Shown one piece after another: positions 36,812 to 43,885 of a stretch of 64,000 bases of DNA. Position 1 is the first letter of the stretch, and every line of letters starts with the position of its first letter. Below the pieces are notes generated by a model. The model was given only the letters and a program-made list of their open reading frames with translations, did not search any database and was not told the DNA's origin. The stretch is from Bacteroidota bacterium (lineage in GTDB: Bacteria; Bacteroidota; Bacteroidia; Chitinophagales; Chitinophagaceae): NCBI GenBank assembly GCA_030706735.1, contig JAUZNZ010000020.1:29041-93040 (forward strand), written 5' to 3'. Both the position numbers and the translations under genes were made by a program.

Positions 36812-37534
36812 TCACGCCAATCCGCCGTCAACACCCACCACCTTCCCAGTCATATAGGAATTTCCAGCCAGGAATTCGATTACATCCGCGACCTCTTCCG
36901 GTTGCGCGGGCCGATGCGATGGGATATCTGCGGTGAATTGAGCAAACATGTCACGTTTGTTCCCGGCAGGCAAAAAATCCCACCAGGGCGTATCGACCAC
37001 GCCGGGAGACACTGCATTCAACCGGAATGAAGCCAACTCCTTCGATAACCCGGGCACCATCAGTTCCATCGCCCCATTGATGGCAGCCAGGCCGGAAATT
37101 CCCGGCGCCTTCATTCGTGCGGAGCCGGCTGTTATCACGGTAATACTGGCGCCTTTTGTAAGGTGCGGTAATGCGGCCTGCAATGTCTCCAGTTGGGCCC
37201 AGAATTTTTCCTCAAATCCTTCCTTCAATGTGTCCAGGGACATCCCTGAAAATTCCCCCATTCCCTTTGAGCCGCCCAAACCGATAATGAGGTGATCGAA
37301 CGGCCCGTGGTTGGCAAAAAACTTGTCCAGTGCCTTTCTGTCGCGGCTATCCAAGGCTTGGGCATTCAATCCCTCTTCCTGTGCCGCGGCCAATCGTTCC
37401 GGGTTCATACCTGTTACGGTAACATGGGCTCCTTCCTTCCGGAAGCACCTTGCCGTGGCCAAACCAATACCGGATGTACCACCGGCAATTAAGACCCGTT
37501 GTCCTCTAAATTTCATATTTATCATTTTGGACAT
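36812..37534 (-). CDS. Atypical short-chain dehydrogenase/reductase
   Basis: 240 residues (234 if the third Met at 37516 is used). The N-terminal nucleotide loop AGGTSGIGLATARCF is intact and the C-terminus SYMTGKVVGVDGGLA is the standard SDR ending. However, where classical SDRs have Tyr-x-x-x-Lys, this protein reads GLAAINGAMELMVPGL, without Tyr or Lys; only a Ser upstream (ITAGSARMK) remains. Such Tyr-less SDRs form a known minority and may bind NAD(P) without normal reduction. Neighbours give no pathway. The upstream sequence has AAATTTTG 5 nt before the ATG, a near -7 box. Confidence 0.85.
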   Translation of the reverse strand: MSKMINMKFRGQRVLIAGGTSGIGLATARCFRKEGAHVTVTGMNPERLAAAQEEGLNAQALDSRDRKALDKFFANHGPFDHLIIGLGGSKGMGEFSGMSLDTLKEGFEEKFWAQLETLQAALPHLTKGASITVITAGSARMKAPGISGLAAINGAMELMVPGLSKELASFRLNAVSPGVVDTPWWDFLPAGNKRDMFAQFTADIPSHRPAQPEEVADVIEFLAGNSYMTGKVVGVDGGLA

Positions 37535-37585
37535 TCATGCAAAATTTGTTCCCGCCTCCTGTTTGGTGCACAACGAGTTCAATTT

Positions 37586-38662
37586 TTAAAAAAGGCGCGC
37601 AATCATTGCGCCCTTTTCGCTCTGGAGGGCTTCGTTAAAGAATTCTGCTGCCTCCCGAATGACTTTTTTATGTACCTCATGCCTGTCCACAGATGGATCG
37701 TCGACAAAAACAAAAGCAGCCTGCTTTTTAAGCTCATCGTAGGCCTCGCTGAAGAATACAAAATGACCACCCTTAACGATCAGTAATTTTGAACCGCTTA
37801 TAAGCCGGTGATATTGCATGGCATTTGTCTGCACCGGTGCAATACTATCGCTTTCAGCGCCCATAATATAAACGGGCCCGCTTATGGATGCCATTTGATC
37901 CTTTCTGACAAACCCCTGCCCGATGGCGGGACACATGGCTAGAAATGCTTTGATCCGGGTGTCTTTCAAAGGCGGGCTATTAATAAACGATGCCGTAGTG
38001 GCTACCCCGTTTACGATATCGAGGAGATTTGGATAAATTCCTTCCACCTCTTTTTTCCCTCTTTCCGTATTCAAGTAAGCACGTATTGCATCCAGATCGA
38101 GTTTGCCACCGGCGAGCGCAAGAACAGTATATCCGCCTATCGAATGTCCGGCAGCGCCTATCCGTTTCGGATCGATCACGCTTCCAAACAGGGTATCTTT
38201 TAGCAATGCTGTCAGGACATAGCTTATATCCAGCGGCCTTCGCCAGGGTTGAGCAAAATCCTCGGGGATCCTGTTATCATACGTACTGCCATAGTGGTCA
38301 ACGGCGGCGACTATAAATCCCCGACGTACCAGTCCATCGGCAAGCCATTGAAGATCCTGGCGACTACCCCCGGCGCCATGTGATAGCAGGATCAAGGGCA
38401 TTTTTTGGTTGATCACTTTCGCATTCCTGACCATTGGCGCACGGACTACGGGAATACGCTTATGATCCATTTGTTGTAATGCTTCCTCTTGCGTTAATGT
38501 GTCCCGCGTAGGGTACCAAATTTCGGTAGTAACCGGCCGGTTCCGGGCGCTGTCTTTAAGAAGCAAGGTCATTTCGCCGATATTTTGATTCGAAACAGAT
38601 TGAGCGAACGTGGGCAATTGAAAAAGGGAAAGCACCGTAAGAATCAGGATAGATCTATACAT
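37586..38662 (-). CDS. Secreted alpha/beta hydrolase (PAF-acetylhydrolase/dienelactone hydrolase-like)
   Basis: 358 residues with a signal peptide (RSILILTVLSLFQLPTFAQ, cleavage near residue 21). The hydrolase core shows MPLILLSHGAGGSRQDLQWL near residue 110, the nucleophile elbow GAAGHSIGGYT near 187, and GPVYIMGAESDSIAPV near 290 carrying the acid; the catalytic His is probably in KGGHFVFFSE near 320. The sequence order is that of platelet-activating-factor acetylhydrolase-like lipases. The natural ester is unknown. It is transcribed leftward, as is the SDR gene 51 bp downstream. Confidence 0.87.
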   Translation of the reverse strand: MYRSILILTVLSLFQLPTFAQSVSNQNIGEMTLLLKDSARNRPVTTEIWYPTRDTLTQEEALQQMDHKRIPVVRAPMVRNAKVINQKMPLILLSHGAGGSRQDLQWLADGLVRRGFIVAAVDHYGSTYDNRIPEDFAQPWRRPLDISYVLTALLKDTLFGSVIDPKRIGAAGHSIGGYTVLALAGGKLDLDAIRAYLNTERGKKEVEGIYPNLLDIVNGVATTASFINSPPLKDTRIKAFLAMCPAIGQGFVRKDQMASISGPVYIMGAESDSIAPVQTNAMQYHRLISGSKLLIVKGGHFVFFSEAYDELKKQAAFVFVDDPSVDRHEVHKKVIREAAEFFNEALQSEKGAMIARLF

Positions 38663-38746
38663 GATACGTTGTTTAGGTGGCTGTAAAAATATTCATAGTC
38701 TTCGCTAACAACGTTGACAAATGTCACTAAATCAAGTTGGCCAGGT

Positions 38747-39316
38747 TTACTTTTTTGATTTCAGACGGCTAAGGGTTTCCTGAGAAATACCCAAATAGCC
38801 GGCAACGATTTTGGAAGGTAGCCGCTGGATCAGTTTTGGATTCTGCTCCAATAAGATCTCATACCGTCTTTTTGCATCCATACTGATCAAACTCTCGATA
38901 CGTTGAATGGAATAGATGTATTCCTTTTCAAGGTTGATCCGGAACAGTCTCTCCCACCCCGGGATATGATCCAGCAAATATTGGTGATCCCTGTAATTGA
39001 GTAGGAGAATTTGTGACGCTTCTATACTCAAAATAGAGGCTGCTGAAGGTTTTCGAGTGGTGAAACTCGGGAAGGCCGAACCAAATTTCCCCTCAAAAAC
39101 TAAAAATCGAGTGTATTCATGCCCATCGTCACCAGACAGAAAGATCCCCAGGCAACCCTTGACCACAAAATATGTATTATGACTGACCTTCCCTTTTTGC
39201 AACAATACTTCGCCTCTTTTGGTGACTGTAGGCTTCCAAAGTCGAAAAACGAGTTGCCATTGCTCATTTGTCAGTTTTATTTGCCCGGTTAGGTAGCTCT
39301 TAAAAATTTCGTGCAT
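38747..39316 (-). CDS. Crp/Fnr family transcriptional regulator
   Basis: 189 residues. An N-terminal cyclic-nucleotide-binding-like beta roll (about 25-120, with EVLLQKGKVSHNTYFVVKGCLGIF) is followed by a long helix and a short C-terminal DNA-binding part whose recognisable piece is IVAGYLGISQETLSRLKSK. The PRBC arginine typical of cAMP binders is not evident, as in many Bacteroidota members, so the effector is likely different. A regulatory target may be the secreted hydrolase 84 bp downstream; that is inference only. Confidence 0.88.
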   Translation of the reverse strand: MHEIFKSYLTGQIKLTNEQWQLVFRLWKPTVTKRGEVLLQKGKVSHNTYFVVKGCLGIFLSGDDGHEYTRFLVFEGKFGSAFPSFTTRKPSAASILSIEASQILLLNYRDHQYLLDHIPGWERLFRINLEKEYIYSIQRIESLISMDAKRRYEILLEQNPKLIQRLPSKIVAGYLGISQETLSRLKSKK

Positions 39317-39428
39317 AGTTCACTAAATTTATATGCATTCCCCGAAAACCTCTCGCCACCACGATAGAAAATTGTGAACCCGCCCTGTTCATAAACCAAT
39401 AATTTCAGGTGAGTGGACCCGTCAAAAA

Positions 39429-39449
39429 CCCCTCAGCAAAGCTGAGGGG
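39429..39449. terminator. Isolated strong hairpin in a gene-free gap
   Basis: CCCCTCAGC, loop AAA and GCTGAGGGG give a perfect 9-bp stem followed on the plus strand by TCTTGTTT. It looks like an intrinsic terminator, but no gene ends at it on either strand within about 100 bp. The rest of 39317-39578 holds no feature I can support. Confidence 0.6.
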
Positions 39450-39578
39450 TCTTGTTTGGTTGCAGTGCCGGCGACTCAGCCTTCCCGGGTTATTCTGCAC
39501 CTTATAATGGCTCTCATGTGACCTTTTCAAAAAGAATCCGGCATTCATAGAATAGCCAGATGACTAGCCTGACTTCTG

Positions 39579-40037
39579 TTATTTCCCCGAAGTCGGATAA
39601 TTGATCCCTGGCCCAAAAAAGCACTCATACGCGCTAATTTTCCCATCTTTTATCATAAAATAATCGCAGTTCCGGAATAATTTTCCGTCTGTATTGTACC
39701 CATTACTGATTACAAAGACAGCATCCCCGTTCATGACCAGTTGCTGCACGTCGGCCGATTTGATCTTGCCCGCGTTGGGCCAGCACCTTTCCTTAACTGC
39801 ATTTATTTTGATATGATCGTCGAGCGGGCTTGAGAAAGTGAATCCGTCAGCAAGAATTTGTGTCATCAAATTCCAGTCCCTGGTCTGCCAGGCGGTATAC
39901 CATGCCTTGACAATTTTGCCGTTTGGCGTATTTTCAAGTTCAGCTGTCTTGCCTGTGATAGTCTGGGCAAATGCCGCCTGGCTGGACAGGATAATCCCTG
40001 CCAAAAGAAATTGGCCAAGAAGATTAGTCATTTTCAT
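39579..40037 (-). CDS. Secreted SnoaL/NTF2-like protein
   Basis: 152 residues. A signal peptide (LLGQFLLAGIILSSQAAFAQ) is cleaved near residue 23. The rest is an alpha+beta barrel of the SnoaL-like type: KIVKAWYTAWQTRDWNLMTQIL is helix 1-2 (in parts: WYTAWQTRDWNLM), then DGFTFSSPLDDHI, and DYFMIKDGKISAYECFFGPG closes the sheet. Family members are small isomerases, hydratases or binding proteins; the substrate is not known. ATG 40037 is chosen over a TTG two codons upstream. A TGTACGG-N16-TGTC element upstream is shared with the ECF sigma operon, suggesting it is a target of that sigma factor. Confidence 0.82.
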   Translation of the reverse strand: MKMTNLLGQFLLAGIILSSQAAFAQTITGKTAELENTPNGKIVKAWYTAWQTRDWNLMTQILADGFTFSSPLDDHIKINAVKERCWPNAGKIKSADVQQLVMNGDAVFVISNGYNTDGKLFRNCDYFMIKDGKISAYECFFGPGINYPTSGK

Positions 40038-40055
40038 AAACAAATTTTATAATAA

Positions 40056-40082
40056 GACAACCGGGGATCGGCTTTCCGTACA
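40056..40082 (-). promoter_or_regulatory. Putative ECF sigma-dependent promoter of the SnoaL gene
   Basis: On the minus strand TGTACGG (40082-40076) and TGTC (40059-40056) are separated by exactly 16 nt, 22 nt before the ATG. A near-copy lies at 42469-42495 with identical spacing and similar flanks (TTTTTGTACGGAAA). The sigma factor gene lies between the two. Confidence 0.6.
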
Positions 40083-40103
40083 AAAAGAGGATTTTTTTCT
40101 ATG

Positions 40104-40427
40104 TTACCATTCCTTTGCGGCATTTCCGTTCTTCGGTCCCTCATCCGCCACACGAAGAATCATATCCTGGATCAGGGGAAATACCAGATCATAGGTACCT
40201 TGTTTACTCGCCGGCACATCCTCCCGCTCAAAGGCGTTGATATATACCAGCGACTCCGGTACTTCCAGAGCGGCACAGATCCGCTTTAACGTATCCCCGG
40301 ATGGACGGTAACCGTTGTTTTCGATTTGGGACAGCGATGGTCTACTGAGGCCCGCCCTGCCCGCAAGGGCCTCCTGAGTGAGGCGCTGCCGTTTGCGGAG
40401 GGATTGTATGCTTTTACCAAGGTTCAT
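40104..40427 (-). CDS. XRE-family HTH regulator
   Basis: 107 residues. Residues ~3-60 are a Cro/CI-type helix-turn-helix: IQSLRKRQRLTQEALAGRAG, then LSRPSLSQIENNGYRPSGD with the recognition helix, and LKRICAALEVPESL. The C-terminal ~45 residues are unassigned. The ATG overlaps the stop of the gene upstream (ATGA), so the two are translated together; it ends the likely YCII-sigma-TLKR-XRE operon. Confidence 0.88.
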   Translation of the reverse strand: MNLGKSIQSLRKRQRLTQEALAGRAGLSRPSLSQIENNGYRPSGDTLKRICAALEVPESLVYINAFEREDVPASKQGTYDLVFPLIQDMILRVADEGPKNGNAAKEW

Positions 40428-40750
40428 GATGAAATATGCCGGATCGGATTTTTTTGTTTTGTGGAATGACGCCCCTTCCTCACGCGAAATTCGCGCCAGT
40501 TCCGGTAGCCCAGGAATTGCACGATCGTATTCAGGGTTTTGGTATGGGGCAGGCTTTCATACCGCACCCTGCCCCAAATCCGCTTGAGCGTGACATGGCT
40601 CAGCGCCGTTCCAGTCTGATCGAAGATCATCACGCTCAGCTCCAGAAAATCCTGGTTGTTCCAAAGATCGCTGGTCCCCCACCCCGTCTTCTCCTCATAC
40701 AGCCGCTTAACCTGCCGAATCAAAACCTGGTGCAAAACGGTAGGGTTCAT
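40424..40750 (-). CDS. Small protein with TLKRIWGR...FLGYRNWREF motif
   Basis: 108 residues, no signal or membrane segment. The sequence ELSVMIFDQTGTALSHVTLK then RIWGRVRYESLPHTKTLN and IVQFLGYRNWREF is a motif I have seen at the N-terminus of many Bacteroidota proteins of unknown role; it looks like a helical DNA-binding-like domain because a segment 'LS.vTLKR' resembles a recognition helix. The last 15 residues are basic. Sits 4 bp after the sigma factor gene and overlaps the XRE gene by 4 bp. Function unknown; a regulatory role is inferred from context. Confidence 0.7.
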   Translation of the reverse strand: MNPTVLHQVLIRQVKRLYEEKTGWGTSDLWNNQDFLELSVMIFDQTGTALSHVTLKRIWGRVRYESLPHTKTLNTIVQFLGYRNWREFRVRKGRHSTKQKNPIRHISS

Positions 40751-40754
40751 GTTG

Positions 40755-41978
40755 TTAGTTTTTCAATAACATCCGCCTTACAAAATCCTTCTCTTCCTGA
40801 AAAGAAGTAAGCGTTAGCGCCTTATTCAAATGGAATTCACTTTTACCATATTCCGCCTCCAGGAAATATAATTTTCCCATCGCAGCATGTAATAAATAAT
40901 ACTGATCAAGAAAGGTCTTACGCAAGCCTTCCAACACGTCAAAGGCAGCATGCTTTTGACCATCATAGTAGAGTGCAATAGCATAATTGAGTGATACAAA
41001 GGGATTGGAGTTGCCTTGCAATAACTTCGTGTATAATTGCGAGATGGTCGCCCAATCGGTTTCCGCAAAACTTTTCGCCTGACTATGGAGGTAGGCAATC
41101 GCCGCTTCGTAATGGTAGGAGGAAATCGCCCCCTGGGATTGTGATTTATTGAAATAATAGTGGCCAAGGTCGATCAAGTCCCTGTCCCACAACGTCCTAT
41201 CCTGCTGTATGAGATCCACTAATTCACCGGACGCGGACATTCGGGCACGCAGCCTGGAAGCATTGAACAAAAGCAAAGAATATAATGCAGCCGTATCTGC
41301 ATTGCAAATGTGGTTGTCCAGTAAAGAGGTTGTCATGAGCAGGCCCTCTTCGCACAGGTCCTCCCGGATGATCTCTTTTCCGCTGCCTGCCCGGTAGCCT
41401 TCATTGAATATCAAATAAATGATCTTATGTACGATGGGCAATCTTGCTTTGAATTGCTGGGGCGTGGGTTCTTTCAGAAATATGTTTTCCATCCTGATCA
41501 GGCTTTTTGCCCGAGACAGTACCTTATCGATACCGTCGACCGTCATGCCCAACGCCTTGGCCAGCGATTCGCCCCGGAGGTTAGCCACATATTTTAACGT
41601 AATAACCACCTGCATTTTCGCGGAAAGGCGCGGGTGCGCACAGGCAAACAGCAAGTACAATTTCCGGTCATCAAAGACGTCTTCATTTGGCTCTGCCCCA
41701 TCGGCAGCAGGATGATCCTCTCCGAAGGGGTTTTTAAATGATTTATTTCTTTTCAGGAGGTTGATGGCGTTGTTTCTGCTGACTTTGTACACCCATCCTG
41801 CGGGATTGTCCGGGATACCGGTAACCTGCCAGTTAGAAAGCGCCGAATAAAAAGCGTCCTGTACCAGGTCTTCAGCCGTTTCAAGGTTCAAGTCTCCCGA
41901 AAACTGAAGCATGGCTGTTACCATTTGGCCAAAATGGGATTTGTATAATTTGTCAACTACCTGTTGTTCTTCCTTCAT
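40755..41978 (-). CDS. ECF RNA polymerase sigma factor, ECF42/SigJ-like with C-terminal extension
   Basis: 407 residues, twice a normal ECF factor. Region 2 (about 8-75) has AEDLVQDAFYSALSNW and GWVYKVSRNNAINLLKR; region 4 (about 115-170) has VVITLKYVANLRGESLAKALG then TVDGIDKVLSRAKSLIR. The remaining ~230 residues are helical, TPR-like (LPIVHKIIYLIFNEGYRAG onwards), the mark of ECF42-type factors. No anti-sigma factor is present; instead the preceding gene, overlapping by 26 bp, is the YCII/DGPF partner always reported for this group. The C-terminal extension is thought to regulate activity. Confidence 0.92.
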   Translation of the reverse strand: MKEEQQVVDKLYKSHFGQMVTAMLQFSGDLNLETAEDLVQDAFYSALSNWQVTGIPDNPAGWVYKVSRNNAINLLKRNKSFKNPFGEDHPAADGAEPNEDVFDDRKLYLLFACAHPRLSAKMQVVITLKYVANLRGESLAKALGMTVDGIDKVLSRAKSLIRMENIFLKEPTPQQFKARLPIVHKIIYLIFNEGYRAGSGKEIIREDLCEEGLLMTTSLLDNHICNADTAALYSLLLFNASRLRARMSASGELVDLIQQDRTLWDRDLIDLGHYYFNKSQSQGAISSYHYEAAIAYLHSQAKSFAETDWATISQLYTKLLQGNSNPFVSLNYAIALYYDGQKHAAFDVLEGLRKTFLDQYYLLHAAMGKLYFLEAEYGKSEFHLNKALTLTSFQEEKDFVRRMLLKN

Positions 41979-42339
41979 CGCCTGATTCCCTTATATCTTT
42001 TACGCCCATCATGGGACGAACCTCGATGGCCATTTCTCCGCTTTGAACAAAGGGGCAGGATTGCGCCAGAGATACGGCGTTCTGTAAATCAGTTACCTCC
42101 ATAACCATAATGCCGCTGATGCCTTCCTTCGCCTCAATGAACGGGCCGTCGGAGAGCACCTGGCTTTTGCTTACGTAGCTCCCGGTGATCCGTAAAACGT
42201 CCCCTGTTACGTAATTGCCCTTCTCAACGAGCGACTTCACCCATTTTTGCATTTCGCGAATGGCATTATTCCGTTCTTCTTCGCTCCACTGCCTGAGTTT
42301 GCTTAAGTCCTCCCGGATAAGGTAAAGGAACTTCTCCAT
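41953..42339 (-). CDS. YCII-related DGPF-domain protein
   Basis: 128 residues. A ferredoxin-like alpha+beta fold beginning FLYLIREDLSKLRQW and containing the signature VLSDGPFIEAKEGISGIMVMEV near residue 62 (short form: DGPFIEAKEGISG). DGPF proteins accompany ECF41/ECF42 sigma genes; no enzymatic role has been fixed. It overlaps the sigma gene by 26 bp and opens the operon. A shared TGTACGG-N16-TGTC element lies ~130 bp upstream. A second, out-of-frame signal-peptide-like reading frame (42266-42451) overlaps its start. Confidence 0.9.
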   Translation of the reverse strand: MEKFLYLIREDLSKLRQWSEEERNNAIREMQKWVKSLVEKGNYVTGDVLRITGSYVSKSQVLSDGPFIEAKEGISGIMVMEVTDLQNAVSLAQSCPFVQSGEMAIEVRPMMGVKDIRESGDEGRTTGS

Positions 42340-42451
42340 AATATTTTGATTTACTTGGCATTAGCGGGATTGCCGTGATCTTTTCCCCATTTTGGGCCTT
42401 GCCTGCTCCCGCTATGTCGCAAACAATGAAGGCCAGTAACATCGATTTCAT
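42266..42451 (-). pseudogene. Small signal-peptide-like reading frame, possible remnant
   Basis: 61 codons starting MKSMLLAFIVCDIAG, a hydrophobic leader ending GAGKAQN. It begins 21 nt after the TGTC of the putative sigma-dependent promoter, the same geometry as for the SnoaL gene (22 nt). After ~36 codons it runs in another frame through the start of the YCII gene, where its sequence is only a shadow. It may be the truncated head of a secreted-protein gene or a leader peptide. Confidence 0.3.
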
Positions 42452-42468
42452 AGACCATTCTATATGAA

Positions 42469-42495
42469 GACAGCCGGAAACCGATTTTCCGTACA
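42469..42495 (-). promoter_or_regulatory. Putative autoregulatory ECF sigma promoter
   Basis: On the minus strand TGTACGG (42495-42489) and TGTC (42472-42469) are 16 nt apart, with the flanks TTTTTGTACGGAAAA and CCGGCTGTCTTC. It matches the element at 40056-40082 in sequence, spacing and orientation and lies upstream of the YCII-sigma operon. The surrounding 42340-42640 stretch otherwise holds only the small frame above. Confidence 0.6.
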
Positions 42496-42656
42496 AAAAG
42501 GGAAGATAATATTTTCAACCGATTACTTGCTTAATCAATGCTTGCAACACATATACACTTTGCTTGATTTGATATAGGCAGACGAATGCCGGCCGACCAA
42601 AATGTAAAGTGGCCGCCCCTGCAGTGAATCAAGTCGCTCTTTGATATCAAATAAAT

Positions 42657-42688
42657 TTTGCGAAGCCGATTGGTTGCACGTATATTTG
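42657..42688 (+). promoter_or_regulatory. Promoter of the ArsR-DHFR operon
   Basis: TTTG at 42657-42660 and TATATTTG at 42681-42688 are separated by 20 nt: a textbook Bacteroidota -33/-7 promoter. The start would be ~25 nt before the ATG at 42719. Confidence 0.75.
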
Positions 42689-42718
42689 CAGCCGAACGGC
42701 TTCATATTTTTGACCTTT

Positions 42719-43039
42719 ATGAGACGCGACATTTTTCAAGCCATCGCAGACCCTACCCGTAGGGCGATCCTCGTCCTGATCGCCGTGCAGGCCATGACCC
42801 CCAATGCCATTGCCGAGCACTTCGACATCACCCGTCAGTCCATATCCAAACATTTGCGCATTCTGTCGGAATGCGATCTTTTGGCCCAAAAACAGGAAGG
42901 CAGGGAAATATTCTATGAACTAAAGATCGATAAGATGAAAGAAGTCGATACCTGGATAGCGCAGTTCCGCAAGATCATGGAAGAACGGTTCCAACAACTC
43001 GATCAATTATTGTACATCCAAAAAAATAAGAAAAAATGA
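42719..43039 (+). CDS. ArsR/SmtB-family winged-helix regulator
   Basis: 106 residues. The family start DIFQAIADPTRRAILVLIA is followed by AMTPNAIAEHFDITRQSISKHLRILSECDLL, the winged helix (core: ITRQSISKHLRIL), and the wing QEGREIFYELK. No CxC or histidine metal-binding pairs are visible, so it is of the non-metal 'ADPTRR' type often paired with START/AHSA1 or DHFR-like proteins. ATG 42719 is chosen since it lies 30 nt after a perfect promoter; longer frames would overlap it. It overlaps the next gene by ATGA. Confidence 0.93.
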   Translation: MRRDIFQAIADPTRRAILVLIAVQAMTPNAIAEHFDITRQSISKHLRILSECDLLAQKQEGREIFYELKIDKMKEVDTWIAQFRKIMEERFQQLDQLLYIQKNKKK

Positions 43040-43644
43040 ACTCACTGTCAGCAAATAAAGGGCGAAAGTTGGTGATGAAGATGTCGATGTCGCTCGACGG
43101 TTTCGTATGCGGCGTCCATGGCGAAAATGACTGGGTCTTCAAGACCGGAGACGAGGAGTCGAAGGCCTGGAGTGTCAGGATGATCCATGAGGCAGGGATG
43201 ATCGTCATGGGCAGGAAGTCATTTGAGACTTTGGCCGCTTACTGGCCGACCGCAAGCGGGCCATTTGCCGCGCCCATGAACGAGATCCCGAAGGCCGTAT
43301 TTACCCAAAAGGGATTTTCGGGGATCCCGCCCAGCGCGGAGCAGCCACCTTCCGCAGCCAGCTGGATCAACGCCAGGATCTTTGACGGCGATCTGGCCGA
43401 AGGGATCAGGGAACTCAAGGCCGGGTCGGGGAAACCGATCGTAGCCCTTGGCGGCGCAGGCTTTATGCGGAGCCTCATCACAACGGGTCTCATCGATGAA
43501 TACCAGTTGATCGTCCATCCCGTGACCCTGGGCGCGGGCATGCCCATCTTCACCGACCTGGCCCTGCCGATGTATCTTAAATTGGTGAACGTAAAGGCAT
43601 TTCCCGGAGGAGCACTGGCCATCACTTACCAGGGCGCAACCTGA
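43036..43644 (+). CDS. Dihydrofolate reductase-like protein (RibD C-terminal domain)
   Basis: 202 residues. MKMSMSLDGFVCGVHGENDWVF near the start, GMIVMGRKSFETLAAYWP near residue 55, and GKPIVALGGAGFMRSLITTGLIDEYQLIVHPVTLG near 145 (core: IVALGGAGFMRSLI) are typical of the RibD_C/DHFR-like family, which bind NADPH. They are seldom true folate enzymes; the substrate is unknown. It is translationally coupled to the ArsR regulator, which probably controls it. Small hairpins follow its stop (43661-43685). Confidence 0.88.
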   Translation: MNSLSANKGRKLVMKMSMSLDGFVCGVHGENDWVFKTGDEESKAWSVRMIHEAGMIVMGRKSFETLAAYWPTASGPFAAPMNEIPKAVFTQKGFSGIPPSAEQPPSAASWINARIFDGDLAEGIRELKAGSGKPIVALGGAGFMRSLITTGLIDEYQLIVHPVTLGAGMPIFTDLALPMYLKLVNVKAFPGGALAITYQGAT

Positions 43645-43699
43645 AATTTTCTTATATTCGGATGCATAAAGCATCCCCGTTGGGGAGGACCCTATTTTT

Positions 43700-43831
43700 A
43701 TGCCTGAGCAATGGAACAATTTCTTTGTTATGGTGGGTGGCGGCGCGGCGGCGCTTGCCGGTCTGATCTTCGTCGCCATGTCGATCAATCCGGAGGTCAC
43801 CGGGCCATTCCGGGCGGTCGGCATGGAATGA
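43700..43831 (+). pseudogene. 43-codon membrane-protein fragment
   Basis: An ATG at 43700 opens MPEQWNNFFVMVGGGAAALA followed by GLIFVAMSINPEVTG and a stop at 43829-43831. The hydrophobic stretch and wording look like the N-terminus of a larger multi-helix membrane protein of unknown function; the rest is missing, and the following DNA belongs to the next, convergent gene. Likely a truncated remnant, though a genuine small single-helix protein cannot be excluded. A TATATTCG box (43653-43660) lies upstream. Confidence 0.45.
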
Positions 43832-43885
43832 CTTGCTCTCCTCCTTATTCTCGGATATCGCCAGGGGCTGTATGTTTGCGACCAG

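Noticed and set aside
42535..42732. Minus-strand 65-codon frame upstream of the ArsR gene
   Set aside because: It crosses the ArsR promoter and start and has no leader or motif; chance frame.
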